DNA from: Siphonodentalium dalli
Lineage: Eukaryota > Mollusca > Scaphopoda > Gadilida > Siphonodentaliidae
Assembly (NCBI GenBank): GCA_032622095.1
Contig: CP136069.1
Span: forward strand, 101,708,278 to 101,772,277
Direction of reading: 5' to 3'
Length of the DNA stretch: 64,000 nucleotides
Below, piece after piece: positions 36,953 through 47,739 of the stretch (within the stretch, counting starts at the first letter, position 1; each line of letters starts with the position of its first letter). A program made the translations under genes and the position numbers. The notes under the pieces are model-generated. The model saw nothing but the letters and a program-made list of their open reading frames with translations, was not told the DNA's origin and made no database searches.

Positions 36953-37760
36953 GTAGTCCAAGTCTTCTCGTACTAAAACCAGCTAAGATATTGGGATGGC
37001 GAGATGCTGGATTTTAGTCCGAGTTCGCCTCCATAGGCTTTTTATAACACGAGTTACGCCCAGGGTTTGTGGCGGGAATTTGTGGTGTATTTTACTCGAT
37101 TTACCTGACAAATCAATACATGATGCTATATACATCGGAAAGAGTGACATCTTATGGTCATAATGGTGTATAATAATCTGTCATGTTAAATTACACATAG
37201 AATATTCCGGTTGATTGCCACTAACATCGCTAGTTTTTTGTTTGTTTATGTTTTAACTGAAAGCCGAAGTGTTCCGAAGAACTTCGGCCTAGTCTTGAGT
37301 TTGTTTTGGCCGAGACGAATTTAGATACAAACAAGATGGCAGCCCCCATATCTATTCTAATGCTCGTTGTGTTTACACTGGTTTAAACTGTGAGAGGGTT
37401 GTAATTCCCGTAATTTATTTAATGTATTACATTTATATCTTCAATGTTTACTTAATCTATTTATTTATTGACACACATAATTACGATTACAACATTGGAG
37501 AATTCATCGTCATGTGCGTGGTTACTAGTAGTCGAAAATATACGGAATATTTTCACCGGAAAATGCCGAACACAGTTCGCGAGGTTAACTGAGTTCGGAT
37601 ACTTATGTCAACACTGCGGTAAATGTATCTTTTCACATTAAATTACCGCTTTCAATTCACAACCGATGTGGGTTTCAGATCAAATATCATGTTTTCTGAA
37701 GAAAAAATCTGTTTATTGTCGCAATTGTGATATTTTATTCACAACGTATTTATAGATACG
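36953..37760. mobile_element. Partial long-TIR DNA element (second copy of the 53.4 kb family)
   Basis: The left end 'tagtccaagtcttctcgtac' and the next 90 bp match the TIR of the element at 53364-54733. Inside, 37360-37750 matches the reverse complement of about 53500-53900 ('cgaaaatatacggaatattt', 'aattaccgctttcaattcac'). The right TIR is missing, so this copy is truncated. Confidence 0.7.
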
Positions 37761-38740
37761 AAAATACGGCGAAATCTTGGTCAATCATTTCCATCTGCAT
37801 TTACTTCCGGGTTGTATTTTACTTGCATTTTTTGAAAACTCGTTCACAGTACAGGAAAGTTGTCACTCTCCCGATGAAAGTAAGTTGATGAATGTAAGTT
37901 AACAAAGTTTGAGAACATCGTTAATGATTAGGCCTAGTCATTATTATAAGCCCACAATGAATACTTTGCAAGTTGCTCTCACAAATAAACTAATCATACA
38001 AAGCACATGTCATCCTGTGTTTATGTTTATTGACGTGACGTTGTTTACTAAATACGTAATTTGACGTCGTTTGCAAGCTGATTTGCCCTTGGCACTATAT
38101 AAATGTCAACAAAACAAAATGGATCCCAAACGATGAAAATATGACATGTTTACGAAAGAACAACTGGCAGCTATGGCCATTGAATACAAAAAAGAATATG
38201 ACAAGGACTGTGACAATGCAACCTTAGTATGGGATTCTAGGAAAAAAGACATGTAAGGAAGACACCAAAAGAAGGGTTTCGTCATGCATACCCACAACTA
38301 AACGAGAGGCCGATCACGATCGGCAGATGTTTAACCCATACCTTGGCGACAGCGATGAGCTATTTTCATAAATCCTTACCCCATCCTGAGTGCAAAACTT
38401 TAAACAATTCACACCTTACTATTAAGTTCACAAGTGGAATCACACTTACAGACGAGGCTTTGATTTCAACCTATTAGTGACTCCAACACAGATATGTCTC
38501 GTAGAGTGATAAAGCTAATTAATTAAGCTCAATCCATAGTGGGAGAGAAGCACCATAGCTGTTAAATATAAAATAGTTAAGAAATTAAGTAGATGAACAT
38601 CATAGCAACTCAATTTATCTATTTATTACATTGGAACATGAGACATAACATATTGTGTGTTTTTCTTTTATCATTTCTATTTTTTTGTTTATTATATTTT
38701 GTGTCAGCTGCATATTAAAAATTCATAGCAACTTATTAAT
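37761..38740. other. Intron, no feature recognised
   Basis: I see no transposon ends, repeats or coding. A short open frame on the minus strand near 38106-38297 has no family signature. Confidence 0.3.
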
Positions 38741-38749
38741 ATTTCACCA

Positions 38750-40690
38750 CAAAAAAAAAAAATCAACACCTGATCAACTATACAAGTGAGGGATGCATAG
38801 ACCTGGATATAAAATATGATTGCTAATGATTGGATATAAATGTCAATTTTCTTCTAAGTTGATCATTCTTCTGTTTGTGAACAGTTTAAATATAATTAAT
38901 GTTAAGGTTAATATTTTTAAAACCATTCGATCAATACAAACATATATACAGGTGAAGAATATGTCATGATTATGTGATTATAGAGTGATCATGCAAAAAT
39001 ATTTAGCTATCACATTGTGTCAACAGGATTGGTGAAGGATGTTAATATATTTAAGCAAATAAACCAAATGACCCTCACTATGCAGGTTAGAGGTGTGTTA
39101 TCATAAACAGTGCCAGAACTATAAACATAATCAATGGAAATATTTGAGTTATCAAATCGGATAGTAAGGGATTAATCTTACCCAAACTAATGAACTGATC
39201 AACACAGAGAAGTCAACAAAAAGCATGTCATTGGATTTAGAAACCCATACAATAAGTCAGTCTCAAGAATCCCAGCACTGTTAATATTATCCTGCAGCCC
39301 AAATGCAATTGAGGGAATTTCCAAAAAATACATTTCCTCTAATGATGAATATTCAATTGGTCATTTCTTGAAACACTGACTGAACCTGGCTCAAAGTTAA
39401 AGTTAAATATATGTCTATCGGATAATATGTGTCTATCAAATGGGTTAATTTTAATCCCAAATCCATGCAAGTTAAAAGTGGATCACCATCAACATGAACA
39501 TAGAATAGGTGAATGATCAAATAAAAAACATCAGTTCTAAGACCATATGATGTGTGCAGAGGGTTAATCATTTTCAATGACATCATATGATGGAACTAAG
39601 GAATGCCTGTATTAATTATTTTCTAAGATATGACAACAGTGTCTCTGTAAACAATAATGCCATGAACTGCATGGTTTCAACAGAGAACAGAACTGGAATA
39701 AAGAGTCTGACATCAATCAAAGTTTGACAGATGTTTATAAGTCTGCAGCCACCAGTGGTACTCAGGTGTCCAAAGCAATAAATTATCTCATTCCAATAAC
39801 ACAGGCATGTGTTGTGTCTTGTTCTATTCAAATTTAATAGTGTATGGAAAAGAGGTATGAATTATAAAGGGCCCATAACTCTGTTAAAATATACCTGATA
39901 CATGTATGTATTTAGGGGTCAGAAATTCATATACCAAAATTGGTGTCGATCAGATGAAAAATGTTTGAGTCATCCTGGCTTGGATGAATCCTATTTAAAA
40001 ACAAGAGTGGAAAGGGTTAACTAAACAATACCAAAATCCATACAGATGAAGAACGTGCTACTTAAGAAAGACCTAGATAAGAAATATGAGGCAGATCAGA
40101 AGAAAATTTTTGACTTTGATGCATCAGATAGCATTTGTAAGCAGGGTTAATTATTTTCTAAACCGATCAACCAACCGATACCAAAAACTATACAGGTGAG
40201 CCATGTGTCATCATAAACCTGCATATAAAATATGAACACAATGAGTAAAACAAGGAGCTAAATCTAAAAAAAAAATATAATTTTTTTTTCTGGAAAAAGG
40301 GTCATAACTCCTTTAAAATTAATCGGATCAAACCCATATTCGAACTCGATCAGTATTTTGGGCTGTGAAACTCACATACCAAATTTGGTTCCAATCAGAT
40401 AACAAATGTTTGAGTTATGGCAGAATGTGTGAATTCTAAGTCGAAAAAGGGCCATAACTCTAACAAAATCTTGGATCAAACCCAAATTCGAACTCGATCT
40501 GTATTTTGGGCTGAGAAACCCATATACAAAATTTGGTTTCGATTGGATAGAAAATGTTTGAGTTATCGCATTACTCGTAAAGTGTCTACGGACAGACGGA
40601 CAGACAGACAGACGGACGAACGACGAGTGGTCAATCCGGGCAACGACACTATGTTTACCATACTATGGTATGGGTAAACATAAAAACTGC
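38750..40690. repeat. Pearl-like element, family C, with terminal hairpin
   Basis: Decayed monomers with 'ccaaaaactatacaggtgag', then two clear monomers of about 150 bp starting 'ctggaaaaagggtcataactc' (about 40290) and 'tcgaaaaagggccataactc' (about 40440), each with 'ttcgaactcgat' and 'aaatttggtt'. A GGACAGACGGACAGACAGAC tract at about 40590 is followed by the hairpin GTTTACCATAC...GTATGGGTAAAC at about 40653-40679. The array ends next to the pogo-like pseudogene. Confidence 0.7.
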
Positions 40691-40820
40691 ACAAATGATT
40701 CCCAAGAATTTAGGAAAAAAGTGATGGTGAGCCGGGCATATCATAGGAAATTAAACCAAGTGAACGAGCAGTGCCCAGTCCCGAAAGTCAGCGTAGCAAA
40801 GAACGTCTTCCGAGATGTAG

Positions 40821-42138
40821 GTGGTGGAAGGAAAACGAAGTGCACCAGAAGTTCGACAAGCGCTATTTTCGTGGTTCGTTAACGTAAAGACAAGTTTAAA
40901 AGGAAGACTGCCAAGGCGATTGTTCTTACTGGAGTGTCGCGAATTGTACAATAACTACCTTGATGAGAGAAAGAGAGCCGGTGAAGAAGTCCATTTGGAT
41001 GACCAAATCAAATTTTCAAACAAATGGATCAAGGGATGGATGCGTGAATACCGAGTTAGTTTGAAGAAACCGAACAAAAAATATGCATTGAAATATGAAG
41101 AGCGAAAAATAAGGATAAACGAATTCTTGAAAAATGTGTGGAGGGCAAGACGTTGATCCAATTATTTCTGGTGGTGACCAGATGCCGCTACATCGAAATG
41201 AGAGTAATGGCCAGAAAACATTTTCTATGACCGGCCAAGAATGTTTCGTCAAAGAAAATTATGCATTGTCACGAGAGCGCATCACCGTCTACACCCAGGT
41301 ATCGACTGACACCCGCTGTCCATTGCCTTTGCCGGAATTTCTGTTTAAAGGCGTCGGAACAAGAACCAAGCTGGACCCACATGTAGGAGTGCATGTTCAA
41401 TGGGCACCCAAAGGTTCCTACCGGTTGCAACATATGCTTGAAACGATAAAGCATCTTCCAAATCGATTCAATTTGTTCTCAATTAAGTCATACGGCATCT
41501 ACTTACTGGATTACTATTCCGTGCATGTGTCCGAAGAGGTAAGGAAGGCACTTCTCGCAAAAGGCTGGATTTTAGTGGTACTGGGAGGCGGTATCACTGG
41601 TGACTTGCAGGTGAATGATACCGATATACATCACGCCTTGAAATCAGAATATCGGGAGAAAGAGTCTCATCTGATGTTGGATTAATTGAGAGCTGAACCA
41701 AATAAAATTCCATCGCCTTCAAGGGACGAGATGATGCAGTTATTGACTGAATCGTGGAAATCGTTAAATGTTGACCCTGCTCTGGCATTTAAAAAAAATT
41801 TCATTACGAATTCTTTCAGTGGAGATGAGGACTATCTTGTACGTGGCGGTCTGTATTCCAGTGTGGGAGAAGAAATGGTAAAGTTTAACCAGCAGTTACA
41901 AAAATCAACCCCGCCATCTACAATTCAAGAGTTGGTGAAAACGCCGACACCACCGAAGGGGGTAAAATTACCTTGTGCTATCAATAATACAGTTCCAATC
42001 GACGAGGGTGCTGAGTTGATTGATGGTGATGAAACCGATCCGGAAACAGATGAAAGTGACGAGGAAGACGAGGAAGATCTGGACACCGATTCTGAAACCG
42101 AACAACAAGTCAAGTATTGGCCGACCAGTTTGGTTTGA
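40821..42138 (+). pseudogene. pogo/CENP-B-like (Tc1/mariner superfamily) transposase, broken
   Basis: 40821-41156 encodes an N-terminal segment with a CENP-B/Tc5-type helix-turn-helix region (KFSNKWIKGWMREYRVSLKK). After a frameshift near 41140, 41134-41685 encodes a DDE-type catalytic core: Asp in GGDQMPLHRNES (41176-41178), Asp in LLDYYSVHV (41509-41511) and Asp in GDLQVNDTDIHH (41617-41619), the last after a GGGITGD loop. A TAA at 41683-41685 interrupts the frame; the same frame then stays open to 42138 with an acidic Asp/Glu-rich tail. Comparable proteins are common in molluscs and cnidarians. A further frame upstream (40670-40882) suggests an earlier shift. Family name is by motif recall; inactivation is seen directly. 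Confidence 0.8.
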
Positions 42139-42810
42139 ACATTGATAATGACGATTTAAGAAAAGATGTCGAGTTAGAGACCTAAAACTTTTTTTAAATA
42201 ATCAGAGGAAATACATCACCTCGGTAACTGCCATTCATCAGCCTGCTTGGAATTACTGTAAATAAAGCCCAAATCAGTTTGAAGAAAAGACTGCAAACCG
42301 ATCAGAATCTGACAGAAAAGTTGCTTGTAACACACGTAGTACCTGTTTTGACCGCCATCCAAATCATTACTACTTTACTAGTACAGTACGCAATACACAA
42401 CAGATCACATCATTCCATAAATAAACCATAAATGTTCACATTCCAACTTGGATTGATACATTTATAGTGTTACAAACTCACAATAGTCATAATTACACGT
42501 ATATTGAGTTTTGACAACAAAAATATAATTTAATTAATATATTAGTATACTAGTACCAGTAAATAATTTTTGCGGTGTCGAATAAGTACAAAATACTTTT
42601 TCTGTATGCAACTAATATAAAATATGCCCTGGAGATGACCCTGGATGAGTTTTAGACCTCTGATGTCCGATCAGTGATATTACACTGATATTAGCTCATC
42701 GCAGCTTTCATTGCAACAGGGCCCTGACACTGCAATAGGGAATCTTTTAAATCTACATTATGTGTGCTATAATACATCAAGTTGAATGCTACATCATATA
42801 ACATGTCTTA

Positions 42811-42903
42811 TAAGGGAGTGTAATGACCAGTTACGGTGCAACAATGTTATCTGGGTTTCACAAACATTGCGGTACATAACTCAACTGACCATTACACCCC
42901 TTT
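42811..42903. repeat. Fold-back of about 90 bp
   Basis: AAGGGAGTGTAATGACCAGT at 42813 pairs with the reverse complement of 'ctgaccattacaccccttt' ending near 42903; inner parts 'acaatgtt'/'aaacattg' extend the stem. Confidence 0.65.
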
Positions 42904-42980
42904 GACACTACCTGACCGACCGCCCATTTAATTCTTACTTGTAAATTAAGTGACATTAATATGAGACTCACGGGTATTGC

Positions 42981-43340
42981 CAGTGGACCCCGGGGTAATT
43001 ATTCTGAGAGTCCATTATTCCGAGGTCACAAGCACCAAATTCATTAACACATTAATGCTACATGTGTATCACACTTTCAACTAATTAATTATTTATTAAG
43101 TATGGCTAATCCCAATATAGTATACAAAGTGGTAAAATGGTGTGTAATTTAGGTTATTTCTGTTATGTTTGTTTGATTCATTAGTCCGATCCCAAATTAT
43201 CAGCGACATGGGAATTTACTAGTATTCTAAGCCATATAGAAGATATCGGAATATTGAAATAGTCGGAATTATGAACCCTCATGGAAAAGCGGAATAATGA
43301 ACCCTCAGAATAATTAACCATCGGAATAATGAATGAACCA
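42981..43340. mobile_element. Putative pogo/Tigger-type MITE
   Basis: 'gtaattattctgagagtcca' followed by ttattccg at about 42994, and the reverse complement of 43270-43322 ('ttaattattctgagggttca', then ttattccg), form subterminal inverted repeats around about 230 bp of AT-rich DNA. The left edge CAGTGGACCCCGGGGTAA resembles pogo/Tigger termini. A TA duplication was not confirmed. It may be the surviving 3' side of the transposon that carried the pseudogene at 40821. Confidence 0.45.
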
Positions 43341-43374
43341 TATATACCCGAAGACACCTAAACCTACAAGAAGA

Positions 43375-44460
43375 GAAACAAGACAGCTCACCAGACTGCA
43401 AAGACTGATAAGACTGGGAGACCACAACAGTCAGAAATTTCATAATCACTTTAAAACAAGTAGATCTAAACAGGATATGTGGCTAGAGAGGCTTCATGTA
43501 TGTAGATCGGAGAATATCCACCTTGAAATTACCAACTACATGTATACACTACTGATCACACACCCCCCCCCCCCCCCCCCCCCCCTCCTCCAGCTCAACA
43601 AGTCCCCTCCCGACCGGGCTCCAGACTCCCAAGTCTTAGGTTGAAATTTCACAACCGACTTCTCAAACTTTTCAATTGTTGGAAATTTCCAGTCTCTCAA
43701 GCGCCTTTTTATAAAAACATTTAGACATGTTTGAAGCCCAATTATCCATGGACCCAAAACATCATACATGTATGTCAGATTAATCAGTCAGGTAGTTCCA
43801 AGGTATATGTTTTAATGAATTTGGTATTTCAATGATTTTATTAGACACAAAAGTGTTAACTCCCCATAGCCCCATCATTCCTTAACAGGTTGACCTCATG
43901 TTAACAAATCTGAATCTCAGTCACTAAACTAAAGGATCCTCCATACTATATGTAAGCTAAATAGTTCAACCTCTCTTGAGAAGACATTTTAAGAATATAG
44001 AGACATACATGTACAGTTATGTCCCTGGTCCCACCCTATTTAACCTTTTTTGACCACATCTGAATAAATTTGAATCCCAGACACCAAAGAACCCTTCATA
44101 TTAAAAACCAGTAAAATATACCTACTGGTCCTTGTGAAGGAAGCATATTAAGAGGGAAACTGTCCTTCGCTTGGCCCCTATTTGACCAGGTGACCCCATT
44201 TAAAAAAATATAAATTGAGTCAAACAAGAACATTCCATGCTAAATAAGCCAACTAGTTCTTGGCTCTTGCAAACATATTTTAAGAATTACTATGTGGTGG
44301 AATAGTTATGTCTCTGGCTCTGCCCTTATTCGACTTTGTGATCACATTTTCACAAATCTGTCACCCAAGGTAATTTCATACCAAATATAAGCAATATAGC
44401 CAATTGTTGCATAGAAGACCGATCATGAATTACTATGGAGAAAACGAGTAATGTAGCTGG
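43375..44460. repeat. Composite family B repeat, third copy, left part
   Basis: Same block order as 12880-13890 and 22440-23155, including a poly(C) run at 43563-43585. It is interrupted at 44469 by a hAT element and resumes at 45517. Its intact 'gaccaggtgaccccat' at about 44186 is the empty site that proves the insertion at 23159. Confidence 0.8.
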
Positions 44461-44468
44461 CCTTGCAT

Positions 44469-45508
44469 TAGGGCCCTGCGAATCGGCGATTTCATTTCGA
44501 ATCGAATCTCGAATCGAATCATGAGAATTATTCGCGAATCGAATCAAATCTCGAATCGAATCTACACCTTTCGCGGACATCGAAATTTAGCATGATTTTA
44601 CCGGAGAAAAGTTGAACGAACACCATTAGATTCGTGTAAATCATAAACAACTCGACGTGTGTCTTAATTTCATTTCTTCTGCGTAAGAAATTAAGAATAT
44701 AATGTACTATTTTAGTCATTTGCATGGCTCGGGTTCAAACATCGGCGTTAACCATCGCGCAAAATAGTCATACTTTTCGATCAAATAATCAACAATGTTA
44801 CGATACAGACTCAAAAGGTCTCCCATCAACGACAACAAATGATAGAAGGGCTGCATCAAACTTTTTTTTGTGTCTGGCATAATTATACGTTTGGGGACGA
44901 AATGTTGGCCCATCGTGGACTGTTTCTTGGGTGCAGAATCATGATCACCTACTTGCGAATTTTCTGGAAGTTCAACTTTCATCTTTTTTGAATTTTCCGT
45001 TTGTGTCGTTCTCTCGAACAGAGCGGGTGCTTCTGCTGGACATGCAGCCTAAGGTGTGTTGTTGTTGTACCCGTGGGTTGAACAGACAAAAGCGTGGTGC
45101 AGTGCTTGCACACATATTTTTTCTCGCCTTTTAATAAATTGAACAGACAACGAAACTCAGCCATTTTGGTTTTGTATTATTTTGTAAACACGCGCCTCAT
45201 GAATTCCCAATTACATCCCTTCAATAGTCATTACGACATTACCTACCTTGGTTCTATTTATAGATTATTGGTCGACGCGGCGATCCGTTTGATCTCGATG
45301 TCTCGAGCCGCACAGTTATTTCTTTGTTCATAGGGCATAACAGTTGGGTTGTTTTCATCGGGTTATGACAGTTGAATGAGTTGACTGCCTATATATGATG
45401 TCTGATCATGAATGATTCGAAAATACTCGAATCGGACAGTCGAATCGAATCGAATCAGGACGACCGATTCGCGAATCGAATCGAATCTCGAAGCTTCGCA
45501 GGGGCCTA
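44469..45508. mobile_element. hAT transposon 2, deletion derivative (8-bp TSD)
   Basis: TIRs TAGGGCCCTGCGAA at 44469 and, in reverse complement, TAGGCCCCTGCGAA ending at 45508. The 8-bp duplication CCTTGCAT lies at 44461-44468 and 45509-45516. The sister repeat copy at about 27262 reads 'ggccttgcacctacttgac', an empty site. Subterminal arrays of GAATCGAATC lie at both ends. It encodes a BED zinc-finger remnant on the minus strand, which independently supports hAT. Its TIR matches hAT-like element 1 over the first 14 bases, so the two are related. Confidence 0.95.
44716..45164 (-). pseudogene. hAT transposase N-terminal remnant with BED zinc finger
   Basis: From a Met at 45164 the minus strand encodes a BED-type finger, KYVCKHCTTLLS...THLRLHVQQKHP (C-x2-C...H-x5-H), the DNA-binding domain at the N-terminus of ZBED/hAT transposases. 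The reading shifts frame near 44980 and continues in a segment containing MGQHFVPKR and DYFARWLTPMFEPEP, like the region between the BED finger and the RNase H fold. The catalytic core and dimerisation domain are deleted. The frame is bounded by the element TIRs. Confidence 0.8.
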
Positions 45509-45516
45509 CCTTGCAT

Positions 45517-45625
45517 CTACTTGACCTGGTGACCCTGATTGAACAAATCTGAATCACAAATCACCCAAGGAGCCTCAATATTAAATATGAGCTAAATAGA
45601 GCTGGTGCTTCTTTCAAAGAACACT
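45517..45625. repeat. Composite family B repeat, third copy, right part
   Basis: Resumes after the hAT insertion ('gacctggtgaccctgattga', 'gagctaaatagagctggtg') and matches 27270-27363 up to the point where both copies diverge. Confidence 0.75.
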
Positions 45626-45810
45626 TTTCAAGTTTGCCAAATATGTTCTAGTGAAGTGGTGGATGTTGGAGGGTTAAATGTCTTGTTGAAAGATTTGAAC
45701 AATGCATATTATAGATTGTTGTTGTAATTGGGAATTAATGACCTCTAGCAGATCTCCAGGGAATGTTTATAAAAATGTCAGATTTCTTGAGAACTTGAGT
45801 AAAGGGCCAA

Positions 45811-45831
45811 GGGGGGGGGGGGGGGGGGGGG
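45811..45831. repeat. Poly(G) tract of 21
   Basis: Homopolymer directly before a (TA)n stretch and the first of three chained short elements. Confidence 0.95.
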
Positions 45832-45839
45832 CACAATAT

Positions 45840-47445
45840 ATATATATACTAGCAGGTGGACTCGACTTCGTCAGGGCTGTTTCCCACTCTGCTTTTCGGC
45901 GAATTGTGCGATTTGACCTTGAATTGACCCGTCCAAAACACTACCCGGACAAAAGTACCCATCGAAATCCATCCGGTTTTACCCGATTTGACCTTGAATT
46001 GATCATTTTGAAGGTCAAGGTCAGGACGGGGTCACGATTTGACCCGTCCAAAACACTCAGTGGACAAAAGTAACCCTATGTATCAAATTTCGTGGAAATC
46101 CCCATCAAAATTCGCGATTTGACCTTGAATTGACCCGATTTCAAGGTGTCACGTCCCACGGGCAAATGAATAGGCTTATGAGACTCCCCATACGAAAGTA
46201 TCCCTAGACACTAATTTTCATCGAAATCCCGTGATATTCGGGCGTTTGACCTTCAAATGACCCGATTTCAAGGTCAAGGTCACATCGCACAGGCAAATTA
46301 ATAGGCCTATGCCACTCCCCGGCCGAAAGTACCCCCACATACCAATTTTCATCGAAATCCCGTGATATTCGGGCGTTTGACCTTGAAATGACCGGATTTC
46401 AAGGTGAAGGCAACGTCGCACAGGAAAATTAATTCGCCTATGCCACTTCCCGGGCCGAAAATACCACCACTTACTAAGTTTCATCAAAATCGGCTCGGCC
46501 GTTTTCGAGTCCATCGCGAACACACACAGAGATTTCCCAAAATATATAATAGACTAGCCGATGAGCCCGACGTTGTCCGGGCTATTCAAAAAACAAATTT
46601 CAAGTCGATAGCTCCACCCGTTTCCGAGATCTTGTCTCCGCATGCGCGAAGCTTGCGTCGCACGGGCTCGGCGACCCGATAAAATTTGTATCCGGGGCAA
46701 GATACATTCACATAGCAAATTTCAAGCCGATAGCTCCACCCGTTTCCGAGTTCTCGTCTGCGCATGCACGAAGCGGGCGCCGCACGGGCTCGCCAATACG
46801 ACAACGACGACCGCCTGGTCAAACTACACAAACATACCAAGTTTCGTCCCAATCGGTCGAGAATCGTAGATTTGTATAAATGACAGACAAACAAACATAC
46901 AGACAGACAGAGGTCTTCAAAATATATATGAGACTAGCCGATGAGCCCGACGTTGTCCGGGCTATTCAAAAACCAAATTTCAAGTCGATAGCTCCACCCG
47001 TTTCCGAGATCTGGTCTGCGCATGCGCGAAGCTTGCGTCGCACGGGCTCGGCAACCCGATAAAAATCGTATCCGGGGCAAGATACATTCACATAGCAAAT
47101 TTCAAGTCGATAGCTCCATCCGTTTCCGAGATTTTGTCTGCACATGCGCGAAGCTGGCGTCGCACTGGGCTCGGCGACCCGATAAAATTCGTATCCGGGG
47201 CAAGATACATTCACATAGCAAATTTCAAGTCGATAGCTCCACCCGTTTCCGAGATCTCGTCTGCGCATGCGCGAAGCGGGCGCCGCACGGGCTCGCCAAT
47301 ACGACATCGACGACCGCCTGGTCAAACTACACACACGTACCAAGTTTCTTCCCGATCGGTCGAGAATCGTAGATTTGTATAAATGACATACATACATACA
47401 GACAGACAGACAAACAAACAGAGGTCTTCAAAATATATATGAGAT
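45840..47445. repeat. Head-to-tail chain of three related short interspersed elements
   Basis: Units begin 'actagcaggtggactcgact' (45848), 'actagccgatgagcccgacg' (46553) and again (46933). They end in 'cacacagagatttccc', 'cagacagacagaggtcttca' or similar, followed by 'aaaatatatatgaga'. Inside are tandem monomers, about 140 bp in the first ('gatttgaccttgaattgacc') and about 120 bp in the others ('tagctccacccgtttccgag' at about 46608, 46731, 46991, 47112 and 47235). The junction AAATATATAT-GAGACTAG suggests each inserted into the AT-rich tail of the previous one. I cannot name the class. Long open frames on both strands are repeat by-products. Confidence 0.7.
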
Positions 47446-47459
47446 AATTGACCATGAAG

Positions 47460-47735
47460 TTAAATAAAAAAAAATATATATATATTTTTTGGAGTTATGT
47501 CCCTGGCCTCGCCCAAATTTGACCCAGTGACCTCATTTGAACAAATCTGAACCCCAGTCACCCAAGGATCCTTCATACCAAATATGAACCCATTTGGCCT
47601 GATGGTATTTGAGATGTTTGACCCAGTGACCTCATTTGAACAAATCTGAATGAGAGTCACCTAGGGAACATCCACACCAAATATGAACACATTCGGTCTT
47701 ATGGTTCCAGAGGAGAAGTTGTTTAAAGAATTGTG
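47460..47735. repeat. Family B pearl-like fragment
   Basis: Two partial monomers ('gagttatgtccctggcctcg', 'gacctcatttgaacaaatct' twice). The 3' hairpin is lost. Confidence 0.65.
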
Positions 47736-47739
47736 GACG

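Noticed and set aside
41925-42113. Ser-rich minus-strand frame
   Set aside because: It is the antisense shadow of the acidic tail of the pogo-like transposase.
46404-47397. Long open frames on both strands with repeated peptides
   Set aside because: They mirror the internal tandem monomers of a short element; equal openness on both strands argues against coding.
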